A stretch of DNA of 64,000 nucleotides, taken from assembly GCA_963557785.1 (NCBI GenBank), contig CAUWBF010000002.1:137342-201341 (forward strand). The letters are read 5' to 3'. Source of the stretch: Merdicola sp963557785. GTDB taxonomy: Bacteria > Bacillota > Clostridia > TANB77 > CAG-508. Below, piece after piece: positions 25,487 to 34,459 of this stretch (position 1 is its first letter; every line of letters begins with the position of its first letter). A model generated the notes under the pieces. That model was not told the DNA's origin. It worked only from the letters and a program-made list of their open reading frames with translations, and searched no databases. The translations under genes were made by a program, and so were the position numbers.

Positions 25487-25519
25487 AAATAGCAAGGCAT
25501 TAAGCCTTGCTATTTTTTG
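25487..25519 (+). terminator. Terminator of the str operon
   Basis: AAATAGCAAGGC (25487-25498), loop ATTAA, GCCTTGCTATTT (25504-25515) and T tail. Confidence 0.93.
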
Positions 25520-25563
25520 TTTTAATGATATAATTTATTAAATGACTATTTGGTCAAAAGGTA

Positions 25564-25592
25564 TTGCATTTTTAAAAAATAAATAATAAAAT
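25564..25592 (+). promoter_or_regulatory. Promoter of plsX
   Basis: TTGCAT (25564-25569), 17-base spacer, TAAAAT (25587-25592). No FapR-type palindrome is seen nearby. Confidence 0.55.
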
Positions 25593-25645
25593 GAATACGC
25601 TATATTATACATACATATATTAATAATTGAAACGGGGGAAACGTT

Positions 25646-26680
25646 ATGATTATACTTCTAGATGCAATGGGAGGAGATAATGCACCAGATGCAAACATAA
25701 AGGGTGCAGTTCAGGCAATTAAAGAAGTTGATAAGGAAACAGAAGTATTACTTATAGGAAACGAAGAAATAATTAATTCAAGAGTAAAAGAGCTATATGG
25801 TAAAGAGAATATATCTGAGATATCAGAAAAATTAAAAATATATAACACTACTGAAACTATAGAAATGGAAGATATACCAACTGTAGCAATTAGAAAAAAG
25901 AAAGATTCATCAATGGTAGTAGGGTTTAATTTACTAAAAGAAGGTAAAGGTGATGTATTTATTTCAGCAGGAAATTCAGGAGCATTACTTACAGGTGCTA
26001 CTTTATTAGTTGGAAGAATTAAAGGAATAGATAGGCCAGCATTAGCAGGAATATTACCAGCATATAAAAGTAGATTATTACTTATGGATTGTGGTTCAAA
26101 CACAAATTGTAAGCCAATAAATTTATTACAATTTGCACAAATGTCCTCAATATATTTAAAAAATACTTTTGGAATAGAAAAACCAGCTATAGGGCTACTA
26201 AATATAGGAACAGAAGAAACTAAAGGCAATGAATTAACAAAAGAATCATATAAATTATTAAAAGAAAAATCACAAGAATTAGATATAAACTTTATAGGGA
26301 ATATAGAAGGAAGAGACGCATTTTCTGGAAAAGTTGATGCAGTTATAACAGATGGATTTACAGGTAATGTATTCTTAAAAGCTGTTGAAGGATTAGGAAA
26401 ATTTGTAAAAAGATCTTTATCAGATAGTATAAAGAAAAATATATTATCTATGATAGGTTCAATACCTTGTTTACCTTCAATTAACAGATTTGCAAAAAAA
26501 ATGGACTATAAAGTTTATGGAGGAGCTTTATTTTTAGGAGTAAAAAAACCAGTTGTTAAAGCACATGGAAGTAGTGATGAAGCATTATTTAGATTTACTA
26601 TTAAACAAGCAGAGCAATTTGTAAAAAATAAAGCAGTAGATCAAATGATTGAAGCATTTGAGAAAAAGGATGTAGAATAA
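25646..26680 (+). CDS. plsX: Phosphate acyltransferase
   Basis: A 344-residue enzyme converting acyl-ACP to acyl-phosphate, the first step of phospholipid synthesis in Firmicutes. The N-terminus LLDAMGGDNAPDANIKGA and the central SAGNSGALLTGA and IEGRDAF stretches are diagnostic. The gene precedes acpP, whose product is the acyl carrier, as in many Clostridia. The start is behind a GGGGGAAACG Shine-Dalgarno. Confidence 0.96.
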   Translation: MIILLDAMGGDNAPDANIKGAVQAIKEVDKETEVLLIGNEEIINSRVKELYGKENISEISEKLKIYNTTETIEMEDIPTVAIRKKKDSSMVVGFNLLKEGKGDVFISAGNSGALLTGATLLVGRIKGIDRPALAGILPAYKSRLLLMDCGSNTNCKPINLLQFAQMSSIYLKNTFGIEKPAIGLLNIGTEETKGNELTKESYKLLKEKSQELDINFIGNIEGRDAFSGKVDAVITDGFTGNVFLKAVEGLGKFVKRSLSDSIKKNILSMIGSIPCLPSINRFAKKMDYKVYGGALFLGVKKPVVKAHGSSDEALFRFTIKQAEQFVKNKAVDQMIEAFEKKDVE

Positions 26681-26700
26681 AAATTAAATATTTAAAAAAA

Positions 26701-26728
26701 TTACTTGACTTTTGTCTTAACATATAAT
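26701..26728 (+). promoter_or_regulatory. Promoter of acpP
   Basis: TTACTT (26701-26706), 16-base spacer, TATAAT (26723-26728). Confidence 0.5.
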
Positions 26729-26782
26729 ATTGTTTAGTCGAGAGACGAAGGTCGAACATTGAGAGGAGGTGTACAGAAGAAA

Positions 26783-27022
26783 ATGAACCCAGATGAAATA
26801 TTTGATAAAGTAAAAGGAATAATAGTTGAACAATTAGGTGTTGCAGAATCTTCAGTAACATTAGAAGCATCTTTTATAGATGACTTAGGAGCTGACTCAC
26901 TTGATATTGTTGAATTAATAATGGCATTAGAAGAAGAATTTGATATGGAAATTCCAGATAGCGATGCTGAAAAAATAGTTACAGTTAATGATGTAGTTGA
27001 ATACATAAAAGAAAATGTGTAA
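26783..27022 (+). CDS. acpP: Acyl carrier protein
   Basis: A 79-residue ACP. The phosphopantetheine site is the serine of GADSLDIVEL, near residue 38. The start at 26783 gives the family N-terminus (MNPDEIFDKV) and follows GAGAGGAGGT by about twelve bases. A TTG 24 bases upstream in the same frame lies within the Shine-Dalgarno region and is unlikely. It carries acyl chains for fatty acid synthesis and for PlsX. Confidence 0.97.
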   Translation: MNPDEIFDKVKGIIVEQLGVAESSVTLEASFIDDLGADSLDIVELIMALEEEFDMEIPDSDAEKIVTVNDVVEYIKENV

Positions 27023-27032
27023 TTATAAAAAT

Positions 27033-27058
27033 GAAAGGTTGCAGACCTTTCTTTTTTT
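27033..27058 (+). terminator. Terminator of acpP
   Basis: GAAAGGT (27033-27039), loop TGCAG, ACCTTTC (27045-27051) and seven T. Confidence 0.92.
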
Positions 27059-27083
27059 ATGTATAATTTTATGGGTGAAGAAG

Positions 27084-28535
27084 ATGAAAAAATATATATT
27101 AGAAATAACTGCATTTCTAGCAGGTGCTATAGAAATGATGCTAGAATTAATAGCAGCCAGAATATTATCTCCATACGTAGGAAGTTCGAATTTAATTTGG
27201 ACAACTATAATAGGTGTAATGCTTATAAGTATGAGCATGGGATATTGGTTAGGAGGCAAGCTAGCAGATGAGAAACCTAAAGTAAATACATTATCAATAT
27301 TATTAATATTAGGTGCAATTTTTTCTGCTTTAATACCAATATTAGAAGTAAACTTTGTAAGCCAATTAGCAATGTTATTAAATAATTTAGAGTTAGTTGC
27401 ACTTATATCTGCAATAATTGTTTTTGGTGTTCCAAGTTTTATTATGGCTAGTGTATCTCCATATGTAGTTAAATTAAAAGATTCAGATCAAAAAAATATT
27501 GGAAAATTATCAGGAAAGATATCTTCAATATCAACATTAGGAAGTATTGTAGGAACGTTTATTGGGGGATTTATACTAATACCAAATTTTGGAGTAAGAA
27601 CAATAGTATTAAGTGTAACAATTATATTATTAGTAATAGCAGTGTTATTATATGAAAATAAAAACAAGAAATTTATGGGACTAATTAGTATTGTTACTAT
27701 ATTTGTTTTCGGGTTACAATATTTAGGGTTAATAATGTTTAAAATGTATAATCCAGATATTATAGAAGATGTAGATTCAGAGTATAGCAGAATTTGGGTA
27801 AAGAAAATAGATACAGGAAATATTATATACAAAACTTTATATGTAGATAAAGGACTTGAATCTTATATAAATAAGGATACAAATGAAATGGGAGCAGAAT
27901 ATCTAAAATATTATGAATTATTTAATTATTTTAATCCTGAAGCAAAAAATGTATTAATGATTGGTGGAGCTGCATATACATATCCAATTCATTATTTACA
28001 AACATATGAAGATAAAAATATTGATGTAGTAGAAATTGACAAAAAAATGACAGAAATAGCAAAAGAACAATTTGGATTAGATACTAATAACGAAAGATTA
28101 GGAATATATCATCAAGATGGAAGAAGCTTTTTAAATAAAACTACCAATAAGTATGATGCAATATTATTAGATGCATATAAAGGACTTAATGCACCATTTG
28201 AATTAACAACATATGAAGCAACTAAAAAAGCATATAATTGTTTAAATGATAATGGAATAGTAATTACTAACATAATTTCTTCATTAGAGGGGAAAGATGA
28301 AAAATTTATAAAATATGAGTATTCTACATATAAAACAATATTTGATGATGTAAAAGTATTTAGAGTAAAAGATATAGAAAATACTAAAAAGCAGAACTTA
28401 ATATTAATTGGAATAAAAGGAAATGCAAATACAGAATATAATGATGAATATGAGAATATATTAAAGAACGAAATTAAAGATTTCAAAAGTGATTATAAAA
28501 TATTAACAGATAATTATTGTCCAATAGGAAGCTAA
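27084..28535 (+). CDS. Membrane-bound spermidine-synthase-like protein
   Basis: A 483-residue protein. The first half has about seven membrane segments (GAIEMMLELIAARILSPYVG is typical of the MFS-like part of these fusions). The second half is a Rossmann methyltransferase-like polyamine synthase fold: VLMIGGAAYTYP as the nucleotide loop, VVEIDKKM, and the DAYKG stretch in place of the aminopropyltransferase active site. The substrate is unsettled for this membrane group. The start at 27084 follows GGGTGAAG; the in-frame ATG-less extension upstream lies in the acpP terminator. The C-terminus is short (LTDNYCPIGS). Confidence 0.8.
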   Translation: MKKYILEITAFLAGAIEMMLELIAARILSPYVGSSNLIWTTIIGVMLISMSMGYWLGGKLADEKPKVNTLSILLILGAIFSALIPILEVNFVSQLAMLLNNLELVALISAIIVFGVPSFIMASVSPYVVKLKDSDQKNIGKLSGKISSISTLGSIVGTFIGGFILIPNFGVRTIVLSVTIILLVIAVLLYENKNKKFMGLISIVTIFVFGLQYLGLIMFKMYNPDIIEDVDSEYSRIWVKKIDTGNIIYKTLYVDKGLESYINKDTNEMGAEYLKYYELFNYFNPEAKNVLMIGGAAYTYPIHYLQTYEDKNIDVVEIDKKMTEIAKEQFGLDTNNERLGIYHQDGRSFLNKTTNKYDAILLDAYKGLNAPFELTTYEATKKAYNCLNDNGIVITNIISSLEGKDEKFIKYEYSTYKTIFDDVKVFRVKDIENTKKQNLILIGIKGNANTEYNDEYENILKNEIKDFKSDYKILTDNYCPIGS

Positions 28536-28556
28536 GATACTGGTATCTTAGCTTTT
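28528..28556 (+). terminator. Terminator overlapping the end of the spermidine-synthase-like gene
   Basis: AAGCTAAGATAC and the facing GTATCTTAGCTT form a hairpin ending in TTTT; the stop codon of the gene is in the left arm. Confidence 0.85.
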
Positions 28557-28675
28557 TACGTAATACAAGTGTAATAAAATTGTAAAAAAAATGCTATGTA
28601 CTTTCATATATGTAAGAGATATACTAATAATGAATAATAGTACTAAAGACGAAGAAAGGGGAACAACTAAAATTT

Positions 28676-28837
28676 ATGGAAAAATTAGGTACAGTAGTTT
28701 TTGAAGGAAGATTATATAATCTTGATAATATGAGTATTGATGAATTAGAAAAATTATTAAATGCAATAGAAAGTAAAAAGACAAATGTTATGAGTAAAAT
28801 AGAAAAATTCGTGGAAGCAGGTGAAAGCAATGGATAA
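28676..28837 (+). CDS. Small helical protein, first gene of a second coiled-coil module
   Basis: A 53-residue protein: a short strand-like start (LGTVVFEGRLYNL), then a helix with SIDELEKLLNAIE and a second helix ending KIEKFVEAG. No known family. It overlaps the following coiled-coil gene by eight bases, so translation is probably coupled. The S-(I/V)-(D/E)-EL helix start recalls ASVEELAEY of the small protein at 18694. A GAAAGGGG Shine-Dalgarno stands 13 to 14 bases from the ATG. Confidence 0.65.
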   Translation: MEKLGTVVFEGRLYNLDNMSIDELEKLLNAIESKKTNVMSKIEKFVEAGESNG

Positions 28838-29960
28838 AGAAGAATTACAAAATGAAGTTGAAGTAGTAGATACTCCACAGGAAACAGTTGAAGAACAAGA
28901 AACAACTTCTTTAGTTAGTTTAATTAAAGAGGCATCAGAATTATCAAGAATAAGCGCAGTAGTTAATCTTGCATATGTAAGAGCAAAATCAGTTGATAAA
29001 GTAAAAGCAGGATGTAAAGAATTAAGCGAATCAATGGACGAAAAAGTAAAAGCTACTGTAGGTGCTATAAAAGAAAATTCAAAACTATATGATGAAATAA
29101 AAGCAAAAAAAGCTGCAGTTTCTGAAAAATATGGTGAAGTTTTAGAAGCAGTAACTAATCATTATGATAAAAAAATAGAAGAGTTATTAACTGAAAAAGC
29201 AAGACTAGAATCAGAAAATTTAGCTATAGTAGCAGATAATCAAAATTTGAAATTAGATCAAAAAGATAAACAATCAGAATACAAAAAGAGTGAAAAATCT
29301 CAAAAAGATAGTGATGTTAATAAAGCTATATTAGCTAAAAAAGCAGAGGCTGAAAAATTAGCAAAATCTGGGGATTTAGAGGGTGCACAAGCAGCTATAG
29401 AAGATTATAAAAAGTTAAAAGAATCATTAGTACAAGAAACAACAGGTGGTGTACTAGAAATAGCTACAATATCACAACAAATAAAAATGAATAAAGAGCA
29501 ATTTAGAGCAAACCAAAATAAAATAAAAAAAATAGAAGAAGCTATAGAAAAACTTGAAAATGATAAAGAAACAAAAATAGATACAGTTTGTAAATTAGAA
29601 GACAAAGCTTTAGATAAGATAGATCAAAAAACATCAATCTTTAAAAAATTAGCAATGTTTGCGTCAAAAACAATAACAAGAACATTTAACAAAGGAAAAG
29701 CTATTAATGATCAAGTTTTTGAACCAATGAAAAAGAAAATTGAAGTTCAGTTACCAGTTATAGAAGAAAGTATAGGAACTAAATTATCAGAGATAAAGAC
29801 AAATGTTAAAGAATCATTTAAAGATAAGTTAAATAAAGTAATGGAATTTGGAAGAAACACGAAACAAGGTGCTATTGATAAATTAAAAGCAAGAAATGAT
29901 AAAAAACGTGAAACACTACAAAATAGACAACAATATTTAGAAGACAGAAGTGAAAAATAA
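28830..29960 (+). CDS. Large cytoplasmic coiled-coil protein of unknown function
   Basis: A 376-residue protein with no signal or membrane segment. An acidic N-terminus is followed by coiled-coil stretches at about residues 85-145 and 205-265, then a basic C-terminal region ending EDRSEK. No catalytic motif or named family is recognised. ATG at 28830 is preferred over a GTG nine bases earlier because AGGTGA is then properly spaced. The plan parallels the gene at 18942 (small helical partner, coiled coil, basic tail), so the two may be distant paralogues. Confidence 0.7.
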   Translation: MDKEELQNEVEVVDTPQETVEEQETTSLVSLIKEASELSRISAVVNLAYVRAKSVDKVKAGCKELSESMDEKVKATVGAIKENSKLYDEIKAKKAAVSEKYGEVLEAVTNHYDKKIEELLTEKARLESENLAIVADNQNLKLDQKDKQSEYKKSEKSQKDSDVNKAILAKKAEAEKLAKSGDLEGAQAAIEDYKKLKESLVQETTGGVLEIATISQQIKMNKEQFRANQNKIKKIEEAIEKLENDKETKIDTVCKLEDKALDKIDQKTSIFKKLAMFASKTITRTFNKGKAINDQVFEPMKKKIEVQLPVIEESIGTKLSEIKTNVKESFKDKLNKVMEFGRNTKQGAIDKLKARNDKKRETLQNRQQYLEDRSEK

Positions 29961-29975
29961 TATTTTACTAAAGAT

Positions 29976-30009
29976 AAAAAACAAATCAATTATAATTGAT
30001 TTGTTTTTT
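29976..30009 (+). terminator. Terminator of the second coiled-coil module
   Basis: A perfect 34-base palindrome: A-rich left arm 29976-29992 pairs with T-rich right arm 29993-30009. It may act in both directions. Confidence 0.85.
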
Positions 30010-30030
30010 ATGCTTTAATGAATGATGTAC

Positions 30031-30058
30031 TTGAAAATAGTTTAAAATAGTATATAAT
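30031..30058 (+). promoter_or_regulatory. Promoter of rnc
   Basis: TTGAAA (30031-30036), 16-base spacer, TATAAT (30053-30058). Confidence 0.65.
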
Positions 30059-30081
30059 ATAATGAAAAAGGTGGTGGCAAA

Positions 30082-30753
30082 ATGAAATTAGAAGAATTAG
30101 AAAAAAGGATAGACTATCATTTTGAAAATGAACAATTATTAAAAACAGCATTAACGCATACTTCATATGCATATGAAAATAATGTTAAAAGTAATGAAAA
30201 ACTAGAATTTTTAGGAGATAGCATATTAGAGTTCATATCTAGTAAATATTTATACAATAAATATCAAAAATTAAATGAAGGAGAAATGACTAAAGTTAGA
30301 GCAACTGTAGTATGTGAAAAGAGTTTATATAAAATTGCAACATTGCATAATTTTAGTGATTTCTTATATTTAGGAAAAAGTGAACTTTCAAACACATTAA
30401 GTAAAAGAGAAGCAATCTTAGCAGATAGTGTTGAAGCAGTTATAGCTGCAATATATTTAGATGGTGGATTAGATGAAGCAGAAAAATTTATTATAAACAA
30501 TTTAGAGGAAGAAATAGAAATTGCAACTAAAAATGTAGGATTAAAAGATTATAAAACGGTATTACAAGAAAAGTTACAAAAAAATGGTACAGTGCATATA
30601 GAATATAATATCATAAATGAGGAAGGACCAGATCATAGCAAGATTTTTACAGCAGAGGTAAAATGCAACAGTAAAAAATTGGCAGTAGGTCAAGGAACTT
30701 CAAAAAAAGCAGCAGAAATGGAAGCAGCCAAAATCGCATTAGATAATTTATAG
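30082..30753 (+). CDS. rnc: Ribonuclease III
   Basis: A 223-residue double-strand-specific endoribonuclease for rRNA and mRNA processing. The signature NEKLEFLGDSILEFISSKYL holds the catalytic acids, with a second acidic site ADSVEAVIAAIYLDGG. A C-terminal dsRNA-binding domain (about 155-223) ends KKAAEMEAAKIALDNL. Length and order are normal. A radical SAM gene follows after 28 bases, as is common in Clostridia. Confidence 0.97.
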   Translation: MKLEELEKRIDYHFENEQLLKTALTHTSYAYENNVKSNEKLEFLGDSILEFISSKYLYNKYQKLNEGEMTKVRATVVCEKSLYKIATLHNFSDFLYLGKSELSNTLSKREAILADSVEAVIAAIYLDGGLDEAEKFIINNLEEEIEIATKNVGLKDYKTVLQEKLQKNGTVHIEYNIINEEGPDHSKIFTAEVKCNSKKLAVGQGTSKKAAEMEAAKIALDNL

Positions 30754-30781
30754 AAAATAGATAAATAGAAGGGAGAATCAC

Positions 30782-31858
30782 ATGAAAAGGCAATATGTAA
30801 TTCCAATTTTTGTACCACATTTAGGATGTCCTCATGATTGCATTTTTTGTAATCAAAAGAGTATCAGTGGACAAAAGAAACCAATAACAGCAAAAGATGT
30901 AAAAGATACAATAGAAGAATATTTAAAAAGTTTTAAAGAAGAGGATTCATATAAAGAAGTTGCATTTTTTGGAGGCAGCTTTACAGGTATAGAACCTGAA
31001 AAACAAGAGGAATTATTAAGTGCTGCATATGAATACATAAAGGATAAAAAAATAGACTCTATTCGTATATCTACTAGACCAGATTATATTAACAAAGAAA
31101 TATTAAAAAGATTAAAAAAATATAAAGTAAAAACTATTGAATTAGGTGTACAATCTACAAATAACTACGTACTTACTACAGCAGAAAGAGGACATACTTT
31201 TGAGGATGTAAAAAAAGCATCCAAACTTATAAGATGGTATGGATTTGAATTAGGACATCAAATGATGGTAGGTTTGCCAGATAGTACAAAACAAGATGAA
31301 TTAAATACAGCAAAAGATTTAATAAAACTTAAACCTAAAATAGTTAGAATATATCCTGTATTAGTAGTAAAAAATACTAAATTAGAAAAAGAATATAATA
31401 ATGGAGAATATGAGCCTTTATCACTAGTACAAGCTGTTGAAAGATGTAAAGAAATAGTATATTTATTTAATAAAAAGAAAATTAAAGTAATAAGAATAGG
31501 ACTTCAAAACACTACAGAAATTTCCAGTCCAGATGATGAAAATAGTGAAGTAGTTGCAGGACCATTTCATCCAGCATTTAGACAATTAGTAGAATCTAGT
31601 ATATGGTATGACAGCATACTAGATAGAATAAAAGCATATAATGTAAAAGTGAAAGAAGTAGAAATAATTGTTAATCCTGAAGATATTAATAATGTAATTG
31701 GTCATAAAAAAGAAAATTTAAACAAGTTATTAGATACATATGATGTTATTCTAAAAGTAACCGGAAGTGAAAAAATAAAACAAGGTAAATCAGAAATGCG
31801 TGTATTAAAGACATATTCAGACTTTCTTGAAGATGAAAGAAAAAGAGTAACTAAATAG
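30782..31858 (+). CDS. Radical SAM protein, Elp3-like
   Basis: A 358-residue protein with the cluster motif CPHDCIFC near residue 16, which binds the [4Fe-4S] cluster and S-adenosylmethionine, and GGSFTG shortly after. The order of conserved blocks is that of the Elp3/HemN-like radical SAM superfamily proteins encoded after rnc in Clostridia. It lacks the acetyltransferase half of true Elp3. The substrate is unknown, with RNA modification a possibility by resemblance only. A GAAGGGAG Shine-Dalgarno precedes the start. Confidence 0.85.
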   Translation: MKRQYVIPIFVPHLGCPHDCIFCNQKSISGQKKPITAKDVKDTIEEYLKSFKEEDSYKEVAFFGGSFTGIEPEKQEELLSAAYEYIKDKKIDSIRISTRPDYINKEILKRLKKYKVKTIELGVQSTNNYVLTTAERGHTFEDVKKASKLIRWYGFELGHQMMVGLPDSTKQDELNTAKDLIKLKPKIVRIYPVLVVKNTKLEKEYNNGEYEPLSLVQAVERCKEIVYLFNKKKIKVIRIGLQNTTEISSPDDENSEVVAGPFHPAFRQLVESSIWYDSILDRIKAYNVKVKEVEIIVNPEDINNVIGHKKENLNKLLDTYDVILKVTGSEKIKQGKSEMRVLKTYSDFLEDERKRVTK

Positions 31859-31861
31859 TAT

Positions 31862-31907
31862 AAAATCACCTATATTACAAATAATTGTAGTATAGGTGAT
31901 TTTTTTA
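31862..31907 (+). terminator. Terminator whose right arm holds the yitT-type gene's Shine-Dalgarno
   Basis: AAAATCACCTATA pairs with TATAGGTGATTTT, with extra pairing inside, followed by T. The AGGTGA at 31894-31899 in the right arm is the only ribosome site for the ATG at 31907, so one hairpin could both end the upstream transcript and hide the site. Confidence 0.75.
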
Positions 31908-32776
31908 TGAATTGGAAACTAAAAAGGGCTAGTATATTTTTTAGAAGGAATATACCAGAATACTTATATTTTATTTTAGGGATTATATTTATGGCAGGGG
32001 GAACTTCTTGGCTTTTATTACCGAACCAGCTGTCTACAGGAGGATTTGCAGGAATTGGAACTATAACATATTATTTATTTAATTTACCTGTAGGGATGGT
32101 AATGTTTATACTTAATGTACCATTATTTATTTTAACAATTTACAAATTAGGTATAAAAAGTTTAATAAAGACAATAGTAGGTTCTGGATTATATTCTTTG
32201 TTTATAGATTTATTTGATAAATTAAGACCAATTACTAATGATAGATTTTTAGCATGTATATATGGAGGAATTATAATAGGTTTAGGAACTGCATTTGTTC
32301 TAAAAGGAAAAGGAACTACAGGAGGTACCGAACTTGTAGGTACACTTTTAAAAGAATTTAATTTAAAAATGAAGTTAGGAAGTATTATAGTCATAATTGA
32401 TATTATTATAGTTGTATTAAATATGCTTCTATTAAAAGAAATAGAAATAGGTTTATATTCAGCGATTGCAATATATATAATGGGAAAAATGATAGATATT
32501 ATATTTGAAGGGACAGACTTTACAAAATTATTATTTATTGTTTCAGATAAAAATGAACAAATTGCGAAAAAAATAGGTAATATACTTAGAAGAGGTACTA
32601 CTGGTTTATTTGGAAAAGGAATGTATACGGATAAGGAAAAAATGATTCTTATGTGTGCAGCTAATAGAAGAGATGTAATAAGGGTTAAAGAAATTGTTCA
32701 TAGTATTGACAATAAATCGTTTATAATAATAACAAATGCAAGAGAAGTGTTAGGAAAAGGATTTAAAAAAGAATGA
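31907..32776 (+). CDS. YitT family membrane protein
   Basis: A 289-residue protein with five or six membrane segments (about residues 18-195), including LLLPNQLSTGGFAGIGTI and KGKGTTGGTE typical of the family. A cytoplasmic DUF2179 domain follows (about 205-285, with RRGTTGLFGKGMYT). The function of YitT proteins is not settled. The start codon lies directly after a terminator hairpin that contains its Shine-Dalgarno. Its 3' end overlaps a hairpin shared with the convergent gene. Confidence 0.9.
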   Translation: MNWKLKRASIFFRRNIPEYLYFILGIIFMAGGTSWLLLPNQLSTGGFAGIGTITYYLFNLPVGMVMFILNVPLFILTIYKLGIKSLIKTIVGSGLYSLFIDLFDKLRPITNDRFLACIYGGIIIGLGTAFVLKGKGTTGGTELVGTLLKEFNLKMKLGSIIVIIDIIIVVLNMLLLKEIEIGLYSAIAIYIMGKMIDIIFEGTDFTKLLFIVSDKNEQIAKKIGNILRRGTTGLFGKGMYTDKEKMILMCAANRRDVIRVKEIVHSIDNKSFIIITNAREVLGKGFKKE

Positions 32777-32803
32777 CAATATTATTTTTCATTGTCATTC
32801 TTT
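32768..32803. terminator. Bidirectional terminator between convergent genes
   Basis: AAAGAATGACAAT (32768-32780) pairs with ATTGTCATTCTTT (32791-32803). It contains the stops of both flanking genes, with T runs on each side. Confidence 0.88.
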
Positions 32804-34332
32804 TTATTTTGTTCATTTTCAAATTCTTTATTAGATAAAATAGCTTGATTAACAAGTGAAACAGCTAATTGTTCTAGAAACCACTTTTGAGAATTTATAT
32901 CAGAAGATGTAGGACAGTAATTCATAAAGAAATCTACAGTGTCAGCTATAAATAAATCTAAAGATTCTTTAGTTTCTATTGTATCTAAAGAAGATTCTAA
33001 TAATTTAGATTTCTTAATATTTAAGTCTTGAGAGATATTATTTAATGCTTCATTATATGTTATGGATGTATCTGTTGAATATGAAGCAACAATTTGCATA
33101 GGATTTATATTTACAGCATTAATTGAAGAAAGAAAATTAAAAGATTCCTTAGGAGATAAAGTTGTTTCACCTAATATAATTAGAAAGTCTCCACCTTTCG
33201 TATTAAAAATATAATTTTTACTTTCATCAAATGAAGCGATGTCTGTATCAAATTCTATGCCACAAATCTCATATAGTGAATCTTCTATTTCGGCAGATAA
33301 TTCCGCAAGCTTTTGATCTGTTTCAAAATGAGAAGTTTTAGAATTACAGTCTTTTATACCAGTAACTTCTAAACACATAATTGTAGCTGGTCTATAAGTA
33401 GATTGATTAATTTTAGGTTTAAAGAACAAATCATAATAAGTACTATCAAAGAAGTTACTATTAGGATTTAGAATAAGTTCCTTAAATAATTTATTAATTT
33501 GTGTTGGATAAATCTTAGAAAGAGTATCTGCTAATTTGTCTTCTCCTTCATCAGTTATATAATCAAAAAGTAAATTTGCTTGTGAAGGTGTGAATAATGG
33601 AGCAGTAGAAGTAGTTAACGGAGAAAAAAGCTCTGAATTCTTTGCAGATACTTTTAGTTGTCTAAATTCATCCGAGATTATTAAATCAAAAGCAGATTTC
33701 ATAGCAGATTTTCCTAGTTTAGTAATGTGCTCTGTATCAAGTTTTATTTTATTTGAAAATCTATAATTATTAAAAAACTTAGCCAAATTATCATCTAGTT
33801 TTTGTTGCATAATTTCTGGAGAGTATTCTGCAGAATGAGATTCTAGTTTTGCAATACTTTCTCTTTGCTCAGCAAGTACATACATATCGTATATATTAGA
33901 TGCTTCTGTAGATTCTACAATTCCAAAAGACATGGTTAAATATTTATTAGGAGAGCTTTCTAGTATATTAGATGCAGAACTAATAGAATTTTTTATATCA
34001 GCTATTTTAGAATTAGGAGATAAAAATATAAATTCATCACCAGCACCAGCCATTCTTATAGTTATAGTATCGCTAGGTAATTGTTCTTGAATAACGGATA
34101 TAGAATCTACAATAGCTTTAGTTCCAGCATCTTCACCATATTGCTTATTGAATTTACCAAGTCCATTAAAATCTCCATAGGTAAGAGTATAATCTTCCTC
34201 AGCTTCTGAAAAAATAGGTACAAATATGTTTTTAAACATTTGATTTAAATAAACTCTATTTCTACATGGTAAATCAGAAGAAAGATGTTTAATTGCTCTT
34301 AGCATAATTTTTGGCTCTATTTTACGTTTCAT
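32782..34332 (-). CDS. Tandem GGDEF-like protein
   Basis: A 516-residue soluble protein. Residues about 18-160 follow the GGDEF (diguanylate cyclase) pattern: LPCRNRVYLNQMF in place of LTGLxNRRxF, YGDFNGLGKFNKQYGEDAG, and the signature AGDEF at 97-101. Some AGDEF proteins are active c-di-GMP synthases. A second domain near 320-440 repeats the layout but its signature reads KGGDF (near 377), lacking the glutamate, so it is probably inactive or a binding domain. There is no membrane segment and no recognised sensor; the middle region (about 165-315) is unknown. The start is behind AAAGGAG. It stands alone and opposite to its neighbours. Confidence 0.75.
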   Translation of the reverse strand: MKRKIEPKIMLRAIKHLSSDLPCRNRVYLNQMFKNIFVPIFSEAEEDYTLTYGDFNGLGKFNKQYGEDAGTKAIVDSISVIQEQLPSDTITIRMAGAGDEFIFLSPNSKIADIKNSISSASNILESSPNKYLTMSFGIVESTEASNIYDMYVLAEQRESIAKLESHSAEYSPEIMQQKLDDNLAKFFNNYRFSNKIKLDTEHITKLGKSAMKSAFDLIISDEFRQLKVSAKNSELFSPLTTSTAPLFTPSQANLLFDYITDEGEDKLADTLSKIYPTQINKLFKELILNPNSNFFDSTYYDLFFKPKINQSTYRPATIMCLEVTGIKDCNSKTSHFETDQKLAELSAEIEDSLYEICGIEFDTDIASFDESKNYIFNTKGGDFLIILGETTLSPKESFNFLSSINAVNINPMQIVASYSTDTSITYNEALNNISQDLNIKKSKLLESSLDTIETKESLDLFIADTVDFFMNYCPTSSDINSQKWFLEQLAVSLVNQAILSNKEFENEQNKKNDNEK

Positions 34333-34356
34333 AAAAATACTCCTTTTATATAAATT

Positions 34357-34385
34357 ATTTTATTACAAGAGAAAAATAAAATCAA
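34357..34385 (-). promoter_or_regulatory. Promoter of the tandem GGDEF gene
   Basis: On the minus strand TTGATT (34385-34380), 17-base spacer, TAAAAT (34362-34357). Confidence 0.6.
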
Positions 34386-34403
34386 TAAAAATAGATGGAA
34401 ACA

Positions 34404-34432
34404 TTTAAAATTTATAGGAAATAAGATATAAT
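34404..34432 (+). promoter_or_regulatory. Promoter of the glycosylase gene
   Basis: TTTAAA (34404-34409), 17-base spacer, TATAAT (34427-34432), 28 bases before the start codon. Confidence 0.5.
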
Positions 34433-34459
34433 AATATTATATTGTTAGAAGGAGAAAAT

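Noticed and set aside
25520..25645. FapR operator before plsX.
   Set aside because: No palindrome of the FapR type is seen; only a promoter.
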